Under the pieces are notes generated by a model that was not told the origin of the DNA, did no database searches, and saw nothing but the letters and a program-made list of their open reading frames with translations. 64,000 bases of DNA from Patiriisocius sp047730165 (GTDB lineage Bacteria > Bacteroidota > Bacteroidia > Flavobacteriales > Flavobacteriaceae), in contig NZ_CP159834.1 of assembly GCF_047730165.1 (NCBI RefSeq), forward strand, positions 2,728,001 through 2,792,000. Direction: 5' to 3'. Made by a program: the position numbers and the translations under genes. Positions 25,514 to 33,470 of the stretch are shown in pieces (positions within the stretch are counted from its first letter, which is position 1; each line of letters opens with the position of its first letter).

Positions 25514-27442
25514 CTAGAAATCTAAAGCAAGACCTACCCTTATATTTCTACCTCTAGTTTGATATCTAAAAAGTTCTTCATAAGCCGTATCCAATACATT
25601 ATTAACAGCAGCGAAAAGACGGAGTTCTTTTAAAACTTGTGTGCTAACATTAAAATCAATCACACTGAAAGAATCTAAGATTACCGTTTCGCTCTCAAAA
25701 GTGTCTGGATTAAAAAATGAATCTGTGCGCTCTCCTGTCATCTGAAAATTTAAACCAAATGAAGTTGCATCTGTCAACGCATACCTTGCACTTGCATTTA
25801 CTTTATGCTCAGGAATACGAAGCGCAAAACGCTCTTCCACCTGTGTATTGGTATAGTTTGCAGTCAATGACAAAGCCTTAGTAGCTTGATACCCTAGCTC
25901 TACTTCTACACCACTCGCTGTAAATTCTTCGGAAATATTCTGGTATTGAAAAATATAGTTCTCTGCATCAACCGTAACGAAGTCGACAAAATTCTTCTCA
26001 TTTCGGTTAAAATAAAGTGCACTCACTCTTAGGCTATTCTTCCCTGTAAACTCAATTCCTCCTTCTAAGGTAGTATTCTCTTCTGGCATCAATTCTAGAT
26101 TGCCATACAAAGGGTCGTGTAACTGAAACAACGAAGGTGTAATATAAGCTGTGCTAAAAGAAGCCAATGCTTTAAGCTTACTCTCACCTATTGTAAAAAG
26201 ATATGATGGATTTATATTATATACAATATGTGATCCATAATCACTATGAATATTAAGTCTTGCTCCTGCACTAGCCGTAAAATCACCTTTATTTATGGTA
26301 GCATTCACATAAGGATCAATGATATCAAAAGTAGCGGTCTCGTCGCTAACGTTTTGAGTAAAAACAGTTTCTCCAAAAGGAATGCTGTAAGAATTAAAAC
26401 TACTGCTGTTGTAGTTAAGACCTATTAACGCGGTCACATTATCTGTAAAATGATAGGTCAGATAATTGTCTAAACTATATAATTTTGAATCAAATTTACT
26501 AGGATAGCTACTTTCCGTATCTCTCTTAATCCAACTGAAACTATCATTAAAAACGTACTCGCCCTTTGCATATTTCCAAACAAAATTACCTCCGGTACGA
26601 AGCTGGCGCGTTTCAGAAAGAAAAGGGGCATCTGTATAACTGAAGTCGTCAAAAGCAGCATCAAACTCGTCGATACTAAAAAACTGACTAAATCTAATGT
26701 CTTTATTAATTTTTGCTCCTAGACGCAGCTTTGCATTATAACGTTCATAGGCATCACTATCAAAAGCTTCTTCACCTTCTGGCGCAGCAATAGCAGATAG
26801 GCCGTCTACATAGCGATGATTAAAATCAACATCGTAGGTAAACCAATTAAGTGTTCCGCTCACTTTTGCTGCATTTGTAAACTCATTTGCTGCAAATTTA
26901 TCATCTTTCTTATCCGCAGCATTATTGGTTCCAACCGTCGTCATAAAGCTTCCAGAAATTCTATTTGCTGCTTCTTTCTTCGTCGTGATATTTATGACTC
27001 CCGCACCAGCACCTGTGCCATACAATACACTTGCTGCTCCTTTGATTATCTCTATCTGCTCCACAGAAGAAACAGAAACAAGACGTAAATCAAAATCATT
27101 TGCAATACTCGAAGGATCATTTACTTGCACGCCATCAATAAGAATTACTACTTGGCGATTGCGACCTCCTCTTACAAAATAGCCAAGGTTCTGGCCGTCG
27201 TTACTGCGGCTTCCATTTAATTCAATTCCCGAAACTGCGTTTATAATGGTTGCTAAGTTATCCCCTTGTTGTGATGCTAACTCTGTAGCGGTAATTAGGG
27301 TAACTATTTTACCACTTTGATCACGAGGTTTTAAAATTTTAGTATCTAAATACACAGAATCAAGTGCTTGTGTTTTAGAGAACTGTTGTGCTGTCATACC
27401 AGCAGTTGCTATCAAAGCGATAGCGCAAATTACTTTTTTCAT
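25514..27442 (-). CDS. btuB: TonB-dependent vitamin B12 receptor (BtuB-like)
   Basis: 642 residues from ATG 27442 (MKKVICAIALIATAGMTAQ signal peptide); an upstream in-frame ATG at 27487 would put 15 residues before the signal and is unlikely. The plug domain (about 45-160) has VRGGRNRQVVILIDGVQVND and VEQIEIIKGAASVLYGTGAGAGVINI, typical of BtuB-type TonB-dependent receptors. The barrel follows to the C-terminal strand ending GLALDF. The substrate is supported by the cobalamin riboswitch directly upstream and by the divergent BtuFCD-type operon. It lies in the outer membrane and imports cobalamin with TonB energy. Confidence 0.93.
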   Translation of the reverse strand: MKKVICAIALIATAGMTAQQFSKTQALDSVYLDTKILKPRDQSGKIVTLITATELASQQGDNLATIINAVSGIELNGSRSNDGQNLGYFVRGGRNRQVVILIDGVQVNDPSSIANDFDLRLVSVSSVEQIEIIKGAASVLYGTGAGAGVINITTKKEAANRISGSFMTTVGTNNAADKKDDKFAANEFTNAAKVSGTLNWFTYDVDFNHRYVDGLSAIAAPEGEEAFDSDAYERYNAKLRLGAKINKDIRFSQFFSIDEFDAAFDDFSYTDAPFLSETRQLRTGGNFVWKYAKGEYVFNDSFSWIKRDTESSYPSKFDSKLYSLDNYLTYHFTDNVTALIGLNYNSSSFNSYSIPFGETVFTQNVSDETATFDIIDPYVNATINKGDFTASAGARLNIHSDYGSHIVYNINPSYLFTIGESKLKALASFSTAYITPSLFQLHDPLYGNLELMPEENTTLEGGIEFTGKNSLRVSALYFNRNEKNFVDFVTVDAENYIFQYQNISEEFTASGVEVELGYQATKALSLTANYTNTQVEERFALRIPEHKVNASARYALTDATSFGLNFQMTGERTDSFFNPDTFESETVILDSFSVIDFNVSTQVLKELRLFAAVNNVLDTAYEELFRYQTRGRNIRVGLALDF

Positions 27443-27537
27443 TTTTAAATAAATAAAACGGAAAAACAAGGAGAGACAGCGCAACATGCGCTAGAAATTC
27501 CTCAAACTTTTATCCCGAAAGTTGAACAATATAGATC

Positions 27538-27700
27538 TCTGGCAGGTCTCCTGGCTCGTCTCGTGACACCTTCCCGTGCGCCAAGGCGCACAGTGGTATA
27601 AATAATCACTGGTTTACACTACGTAAACCGACATACAGTTGCGGGTACAGCACGGGTTTTAAACCCGATTCCCTTTTAAGAACAATTAAGTTCACCTAAA
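27538..27700 (-). ncRNA. Cobalamin riboswitch
   Basis: Read on the minus strand it has the class landmarks in order: TTTAGGTG, AAAAGGGAA, CCCGTGCTGTACCCGC, CCCGCAACTGTA, GGGAAGG, and the B12-box end AGCCAGGAGACCTGCC (27541-27556). It ends about 95 nt upstream of the receptor ATG. A perfect AGCGCA-ACA-TGCGCT hairpin (27478-27492) and a weaker one near 27505-27530 lie between it and the gene and may form the expression platform. Cobalamin binding should reduce receptor expression. Confidence 0.95.
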
Positions 27701-27767
27701 GTCTGTTACAAAAGTACAACATATTCATATATGCTCATCACACTTTTATTGTAAACAATAGAACGAT

Positions 27768-27775
27768 TACCTTTG
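27768..27775 (+). promoter_or_regulatory. Bacteroidetes -7 element for the btuFCD-like operon
   Basis: TACCTTTG fits TAnnTTTG; a TTG at 27749-27751 could be a short-spaced -33 element. It implies transcription starting about 27780, beyond the riboswitch and on the other strand, so the plus-strand operon does not carry the riboswitch. Confidence 0.5.
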
Positions 27776-27797
27776 CGGCTTAATGATAGCTATTTAT

Positions 27798-28946
27798 ATG
27801 TTTTGCACCAAAATTTTATCGAGATTACCCCTCGTACTGTTGTTGACCCTTTCTATAGCGGCTTGTAAAAACGAGGCTCCTAGGCTGAAATTTGAGACTG
27901 AAAAACCTACAACGATCAGGTATGCAAAAAGTTTTCAAATAGAAGCTACAACAAAGCTCACCTTGATCACTATCACAAACCCATGGCCAGAAGCAGACAA
28001 AACATTCACCTATGCCTTGGTAAAGGATGCTGCCTCTGTAAAAAGCTTAAAAGGACAGTTTGACGCCGTTGTAAAAGTACCACTTGAACGCGCTGTTGTT
28101 ACCTCTACCACACACATTCCGTCATTAGAAATGCTAGGAATAGAAGAGACAATTGTCGGGTTTCCGAGTCTTGATTATATCTCTTCAGAAAAAACAAGAC
28201 AGCTTATTTCTGAAGGAAAAATAAAAGAACTTGGCAAAAATGAATCTATCAATACAGAAGTACTTATTGAGCTTAATCCAGAAGCTGTAATTGGTTATGG
28301 CATAGATGGTAATAATCCAACTTTTACGACCATCGAAAAGACTGGTATCCCCGTTTTATACAATGCAGACTGGACAGAAACACACCCGCTAGGAAAGGCA
28401 GAATGGATTAAGTTTTTTGGGGCGCTCTACGGAAAAGAAAAAGAAGCAGATAGCATCTTTTCTGCCATAGAAAATAATTATGTATCCGCTCAAAAAATGG
28501 CGCAATCTGCGACCACAAAACCCACTGTACTTAGTGGAGCCATGTATAAAGACGTTTGGTATATGCCACAAGGCAATAGCTGGGCAGCCCAGCTTATTGC
28601 AGATGCGAATGGCGCCTATCTTTGGGCAGACTCGCAAGGAACGGGAAGCATAGCGCTTAATCTAGAATCTGTTTTAGAAAAAGGAGAAACTGCTCAAATC
28701 TGGATTGGCCCTGGACACTTTACAAGTAGCGAACAGCTGGCAGAACGGCATAGTGTCTACACCCAATTTGACGCTTTTAAAAGAGACGAGATTTATAGTT
28801 TTACGAACACAAAAGGCGCTACAGGAGGCGTGCTTTATTATGAATTGGCACCTAACAGACCAGACATCGTATTAAAAGACATTATCAAAATTCTACATCC
28901 TGATTTATTACCAGAACACGAACTCTTTTTCTTTAGCAAGCTCTAA
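27798..28946 (+). CDS. btuF: Periplasmic cobalamin-type ABC substrate-binding lipoprotein (BtuF-like)
   Basis: About 382 residues. The signal peptide with lipobox (LSIAAC) predicts a lipoprotein. The body has the PF01497-type two-lobe arrangement: VVTSTTHIPSLEMLGIEETIVGFPSLDYI near the start and IELNPEAVIGYG in the first lobe. Such proteins bind B12, heme or siderophores; the B12 assignment rests on the neighbouring riboswitch-controlled receptor. ATG 27798 is preferred because the promoter box puts transcription about 27780; ATG 27783 is possible. The stop overlaps the permease start (TAATG). Confidence 0.85.
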   Translation: MFCTKILSRLPLVLLLTLSIAACKNEAPRLKFETEKPTTIRYAKSFQIEATTKLTLITITNPWPEADKTFTYALVKDAASVKSLKGQFDAVVKVPLERAVVTSTTHIPSLEMLGIEETIVGFPSLDYISSEKTRQLISEGKIKELGKNESINTEVLIELNPEAVIGYGIDGNNPTFTTIEKTGIPVLYNADWTETHPLGKAEWIKFFGALYGKEKEADSIFSAIENNYVSAQKMAQSATTKPTVLSGAMYKDVWYMPQGNSWAAQLIADANGAYLWADSQGTGSIALNLESVLEKGETAQIWIGPGHFTSSEQLAERHSVYTQFDAFKRDEIYSFTNTKGATGGVLYYELAPNRPDIVLKDIIKILHPDLLPEHELFFFSKL

Positions 28947-29980
28947 TGACCCAACATCAACTTTCATATAAAAAACCCTTATTTGTTTTGGCGCTGCTGA
29001 CCATTGTGGCCTTTTTTATCAACGTAAGTTTAGGTTCTGTTCACATTCCTATTTCCGAAGTTATAGAAGGACTCTTCACGGGATCCACAGAAAAAACATC
29101 TTGGAATTACATCCTCTTTGATTATAGAATTCCGAAGGCAATTACGGCTATCGCAGCTGGTGGTGGTCTTGCAATATCTGGACTATTAATGCAAACAGTT
29201 TTTAGAAACCCGCTCGCAGGGCCTTTTGTACTCGGCCTGAGTAGCGGAGCGAGTCTTGGTGTTGCACTCTTAATTCTTGGAGCAGGCGCCTTTGGTGGTG
29301 TATTCGGGATGTTGCTTGGTAACAGTTGGAGTCTTGTGATTGCAGCGGCTCTGGGTAGTTTTATCGTATTACTCGCCGTTCTTGCAGTAACTATAAAGGT
29401 GAAAGACACGATGGCCATTCTGATTATCGGATTAATGTTTGGCAGCATAACGGCTGCGGTCGTTGGTGTGTTATCTTATTTCAGTAGTGCAGAACAATTA
29501 CAACAATATATTTTCTGGTCATTTGGAAGTTTAGGAAACCAATCTTGGACAGGAATTGCAATTCTTATTACATGTTTTGTAGTAGGATTAGTCATTGCAT
29601 TGGCAAGTTCGAAATCTCTGAACGCCTTATTATTGGGAGAGAATTACGCCAAGTCTATGGGACTCCATATAAAAAGGCAGACACTTTTTATTATTTTAGC
29701 AACGAGTATTCTTGCTGGAAGCATTACTGCGTTTGCCGGCCCGATTGCTTTTGTAGGTCTCGCTGTCCCGCACCTTACACGTCAGATTATTAAGACCTCT
29801 AACCATCTCGTGCTCATCCCAGCCGTTACATTAATGGGGGCTTTATTATTGCTCATTTGCGATACAATTGCGCAACTACCCTTTAGCGAATACACATTAC
29901 CCATTAACGCAATAACCTCTATGGTAGGCGCTCCCGTGGTAATATGGTTATTAGTAAGAAAACAAAAACTCCTTTTCTAA
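28946..29980 (+). CDS. btuC: ABC transporter permease, FecCD/BtuC family
   Basis: 344 residues with about ten membrane helices. The FecCD hallmarks are present: RIPKAITAIAAGGGLAISGLLMQ, NPLAGPFVLGLSSGASLGV, and GPIAFVGLAVPHLTRQI near the end. It forms the inner-membrane channel for the binding protein encoded just upstream. Start and stop codons overlap both neighbours by one base (TAATG), indicating translational coupling within a three-gene operon. Confidence 0.93.
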   Translation: MTQHQLSYKKPLFVLALLTIVAFFINVSLGSVHIPISEVIEGLFTGSTEKTSWNYILFDYRIPKAITAIAAGGGLAISGLLMQTVFRNPLAGPFVLGLSSGASLGVALLILGAGAFGGVFGMLLGNSWSLVIAAALGSFIVLLAVLAVTIKVKDTMAILIIGLMFGSITAAVVGVLSYFSSAEQLQQYIFWSFGSLGNQSWTGIAILITCFVVGLVIALASSKSLNALLLGENYAKSMGLHIKRQTLFIILATSILAGSITAFAGPIAFVGLAVPHLTRQIIKTSNHLVLIPAVTLMGALLLLICDTIAQLPFSEYTLPINAITSMVGAPVVIWLLVRKQKLLF

Positions 29981-30774
29981 TGGCTTCGGAAATAATACAT
30001 ACTCGCATCAACGTTCGTAATTTGGCCATTGGCTACGCTTCAAAAAAGAAGATCACCACCATTGCAGAAAATATTAGTTTTAGTGCAAATAAGGGAGAAC
30101 TCATTGCCCTTGTTGGCCCAAACGGAATAGGAAAATCTACCCTGATTCGTACCCTAACTGGAATGCAAAAGCCTATTTCTGGAAGTATTAAAATTTCTGA
30201 AGTAGAAATGAGCACCCTTGATTCTCTATCCTTGGCATCACAAATAAGTGCAGTCCTCACAGAGGCTCCAGCATCAACTAATGTAACGGCTTACGAACTC
30301 ATTGCACTAGGAAGACAACCCTACACCAACTGGTTAGGTATCTTATCTCAAACTGATAAGGTAGCTGTAAATAAGGCCATGTCCGTCACCGAAACGGCAG
30401 CACTACAACATAAAAAATGTTTTGAATTGAGCGATGGAGAATTACAACGGGTTCTAATTGCCCGAGCTTTAGCACAAGATACGCCCATCATTATTCTGGA
30501 TGAGCCCACCTCGCATCTCGATTTATACCATAGAGCATATGTCCTTAAATTACTGAAGAAACTTACTAAAGAAGCTGAAAAAACTATCATCTTTTCTACT
30601 CATGAAATAGGGATAGCACTTAATTTAGTTGATAAAATGATCGTACTGCAGAAAGACTCCTTTGATTATGGTAGTCCTACCGAACTAGCAGAACAAGGGG
30701 TTTTCAAAAATATTTTCCCAAATAACACTATCGATTTTGATGCAGATACAATGCAATTCCGCGTAAAAATTTAA
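29980..30774 (+). CDS. btuD: ABC transporter ATP-binding protein, BtuD/FecE family
   Basis: 264 residues from ATG 29980, which overlaps the permease stop (TAATG); an in-frame start at 29944 lies inside the permease gene and is unlikely. Walker A GPNGIGKST (46-54), signature LSDGELQR (150-157) and Walker B IIILDEPTSHLD (170-181) are present, followed by the switch His in FSTHE. It energises uptake of cobalamin with the two preceding proteins. The signature LSDGE varies from LSGGQ as in other members of this subfamily. Confidence 0.93.
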   Translation: MASEIIHTRINVRNLAIGYASKKKITTIAENISFSANKGELIALVGPNGIGKSTLIRTLTGMQKPISGSIKISEVEMSTLDSLSLASQISAVLTEAPASTNVTAYELIALGRQPYTNWLGILSQTDKVAVNKAMSVTETAALQHKKCFELSDGELQRVLIARALAQDTPIIILDEPTSHLDLYHRAYVLKLLKKLTKEAEKTIIFSTHEIGIALNLVDKMIVLQKDSFDYGSPTELAEQGVFKNIFPNNTIDFDADTMQFRVKI

Positions 30775-30885
30775 ACAGGAAGTGAGGGTCGCTTTTTATT
30801 TCCTTAGTATCTTTAAACTTTGAGTGTTTCAAGATGCGCGATGCGTTGAAAACTTATCTTTATTCAATAACTAGAAAAATTAATT

Positions 30886-32283
30886 TTGAACCAAACTGTA
30901 ATCTATTTTTTACTAGCCATCATCTCTTTAGCAATTGGTATTATTGTGGGGCATCTAATCGCCCGCTTAAAACAAAAGGCAGAATCTAGTGCCCTTAAAG
31001 AGCGGTTGCAGCAACACAAATTAAACCAACAACGACTCTCTGGAGATTATGAAGACAAGCTAAGTGCTGTTTCTGACCGAGCCTCTTTACAGGAAGAAAA
31101 GTTTAGCGTTCAATTTGAGCATATTGTGTTAGAACGTGAAGGCATTCGAAAAGAAAAAGACTTTTTAAATGTGGCATTGACGCGGCGTAATTCTGAGTTT
31201 GAAAGTCTTGAATCTAAACATCGCGATCAACAAGCAGAATTAGAAAAACTACAGGAAAAATTTACAAAAGAGTTTGAAAATCTAGCCAACAAAATACTGG
31301 ATTCTAAATCTGAAAAATTTACAGAACAGAACAAAAAAAATATAGATGCGGTTCTTAAACCACTTCAAGAAAAGATAGACAAGTTTGAAAAGCGCGTAGA
31401 TGATACCCATAAAGAAAGTCTCACGGGTCAAGCGATGCTGCGTCAACAAATTATTGGGCTTAAAGAACTCAACGAGCAAATGAGTAAAGAGGCCACAAAC
31501 CTTACAAAAGCGTTAAAAGGCGATAGTAAAATACAAGGAAATTGGGGCGAACTCGTGCTCGAAAAAGTACTCGAGAAAAGTGGACTTGAAAAGGACCGAG
31601 AGTATTTTGTACAACAAAGTTTTACGCTGCCCGATGGTAAAAGAGTCTTACCAGATGTCGTGATTCATTTGCCGGACAACAAACGTATGATTATTGATAG
31701 TAAAGTATCTCTAGTTGCATATGAGCGTTTTGTAAATGAGGAAGATGATATCCAACAAGCACGACATTTAAACGAGCACCTCGCATCACTCAAACGTCAC
31801 GTAGACCAATTAAGTGAAAAGAACTATCACGACCTCTACGAAATGGAAAGCCCAGATTTTGTCTTGCTTTTTGTTCCTATAGAACCCGCATTTGCCATTG
31901 CAATTAATAAAGACCCGAGTATCTATAATAAGGCATTTGAGCAGAATATTATTATCGTGACTCCTTCTACCCTATTAGCTACATTGCGCACAATAGACAC
32001 TATGTGGAACAATGAAAAGCAACAACGAAACGCGATAGAGATTTCTAGACAAGCTGGGGCATTGTATGATAAATTCGAAGGGCTGATCAAAGACCTTACT
32101 GGTGTGGGTAAAAAAATGGATGATGCAAAGACAGATTACTCTAGTGCTATGAATAAGCTATTTGAAGGACGCGGAAACCTCATCACAAGTGTGGAGAAGT
32201 TGAAAAAGATGGGAGCCAAAGCAAAGAAGTCATTACCTGAGAAGATTATAAAACGTGCGGAGGAGAATAATGAACTTGAATAA
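30886..32283 (+). CDS. rmuC: DNA recombination protein RmuC
   Basis: 465 residues. One N-terminal membrane helix is followed by a long coiled coil (about 30-200) and the RmuC nuclease-like core (GNWGELVLEKVLEKSGL, LPDVVIHLPDNKRMIIDSKVSL, LLFVPIEPAF). RmuC proteins limit recombination between inverted repeats; the core belongs to the PD-(D/E)xK superfamily. The start is TTG at 30886, as no ATG precedes the hydrophobic segment. Confidence 0.93.
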   Translation: MNQTVIYFLLAIISLAIGIIVGHLIARLKQKAESSALKERLQQHKLNQQRLSGDYEDKLSAVSDRASLQEEKFSVQFEHIVLEREGIRKEKDFLNVALTRRNSEFESLESKHRDQQAELEKLQEKFTKEFENLANKILDSKSEKFTEQNKKNIDAVLKPLQEKIDKFEKRVDDTHKESLTGQAMLRQQIIGLKELNEQMSKEATNLTKALKGDSKIQGNWGELVLEKVLEKSGLEKDREYFVQQSFTLPDGKRVLPDVVIHLPDNKRMIIDSKVSLVAYERFVNEEDDIQQARHLNEHLASLKRHVDQLSEKNYHDLYEMESPDFVLLFVPIEPAFAIAINKDPSIYNKAFEQNIIIVTPSTLLATLRTIDTMWNNEKQQRNAIEISRQAGALYDKFEGLIKDLTGVGKKMDDAKTDYSSAMNKLFEGRGNLITSVEKLKKMGAKAKKSLPEKIIKRAEENNELE

Positions 32284-32363
32284 ATTTTTTCTGCGTCTTC
32301 TGTTGTGCATTTTCGTGGCAGAGAGACAACGCATACAGAAGTATTAAAATAAAATCAATTACT

Positions 32364-32732
32364 ATGAAAAAAATACTCTTTCTAATCCTAGGAGCTATTG
32401 CTGCACTATTCCTTTTGTACTTTATGTTTGTATCATTTGTGCCTTATAGCGAGGGTACTCGTGCTGGTGAGCTTATTAAGTTCAGTAATAAAGGAGTACT
32501 CTTTAAAACGTGGGAGGGTGAAATAAGTCAAGGAATCAGTGGCGCACAGATATTTTCTTTTTCAGTGCTAGACCAAGAGCAAGAGGTTATTGATAAGCTC
32601 CAAGAATACCAAGGTCAGTATGTTAAACTTACCTATGAAGAACGCTTTGACACGTTCTTTTTCTGGGGAGATTCTAAGCACTTTATTAGTGACGTGTCCT
32701 CTGAAAGATCACCACATTTTAGTCCAGATTAA
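32364..32732 (+). CDS. Membrane-anchored hypothetical protein
   Basis: 122 residues. An N-terminal membrane helix (ILFLILGAIAALFLLYFMFV) is followed by a small beta-rich domain (YSEGTRAGELIKFSNKGVLFKTWEGEI...YVKLTYEERF). Similar proteins in Flavobacteria carry misleading names such as 6-phosphogluconate dehydrogenase; nothing in this sequence supports that activity. Function unknown. Confidence 0.8.
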   Translation: MKKILFLILGAIAALFLLYFMFVSFVPYSEGTRAGELIKFSNKGVLFKTWEGEISQGISGAQIFSFSVLDQEQEVIDKLQEYQGQYVKLTYEERFDTFFFWGDSKHFISDVSSERSPHFSPD

Positions 32733-32743
32733 AATTTCGTCAT

Positions 32744-32779
32744 AAAAAAATCTCGCCAATTTCTTGACGAGATTTTTTT
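32744..32779. terminator. Bidirectional intrinsic terminator
   Basis: AAAAAAATCTCG (32744-32755) pairs with CGAGATTTTTTT (32768-32779) between convergent genes ending at 32732 (+) and 32831 (-). Confidence 0.88.
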
Positions 32780-32830
32780 TGCTTAGTATTTCCAAACTCC
32801 TTTTGCTGCGCTGTAGAGGTTGAGTATTAC

Positions 32831-33418
32831 TTATTCTTTAATCAACTTTATAGTTGCCGTAAGATCGTTTGAACGAACAGTGACAAAATATACACCGGCA
32901 GGAAAATGGCTTGTGTTTAAGTTTGTATAGGTTCCTTCCCCAACTCCTTCACTTACTTTTTTACCTGTAGCACTATAGATCTCATACGTGTCTAAAGAAA
33001 ACAATGATCTAATCTTTAAATCTTCTTTTACCGGATTTGGAAAAAATGTGATGTTACGCTCAAATTGATCTTGAACAGACATTACTGCTTCTACGGTCAA
33101 GGTACCATTCATAGAACCTGGATGTACCGTACATAAATAATCTATTACTGCTGGAGCTGTAAATGTGTAAGAGTATGTTGAGCCCATTCCGGTTAGAATT
33201 TCACTTCCAAAATCTCCTGGAGCGTCCATTTCGCCTGAGGCTGGTTGCACATCATGTGGTGCTACATTTGCCCACGTCCACATTACCGTATCACCTACTA
33301 GTATTGTAAAAGTAGCATCTGCCGATTCTGTACTCTGATCCCAATCGACCATAAATGTTTGCTGCGCGGTAGAGATCATAGCGATCATCATAGCTGCTAA
33401 TAATGTAATTTTTTTCAT
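32831..33418 (-). CDS. Secreted cupredoxin (plastocyanin-like) with T9SS sorting domain
   Basis: 195 residues. A signal peptide (ends STAQQ) is followed by a cupredoxin domain (about 21-110) with all four type 1 copper ligands: His55 in APHDV, Cys96, His99 and Met103 in LCTVHPGSM. The C-terminal 75 residues are a type A sorting domain (FFPNPVKEDLKI ... GVYFVTVRSNDL), which directs export through the type IX system to the surface or medium. It is probably a small electron carrier or copper protein outside the cell. Its partner is unknown. Confidence 0.92.
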   Translation of the reverse strand: MKKITLLAAMMIAMISTAQQTFMVDWDQSTESADATFTILVGDTVMWTWANVAPHDVQPASGEMDAPGDFGSEILTGMGSTYSYTFTAPAVIDYLCTVHPGSMNGTLTVEAVMSVQDQFERNITFFPNPVKEDLKIRSLFSLDTYEIYSATGKKVSEGVGEGTYTNLNTSHFPAGVYFVTVRSNDLTATIKLIKE

Positions 33419-33470
33419 AATTATTTTTTTTGTTTTCCTAAAGATAATAAATTCTATAGAAATAAAAGTG

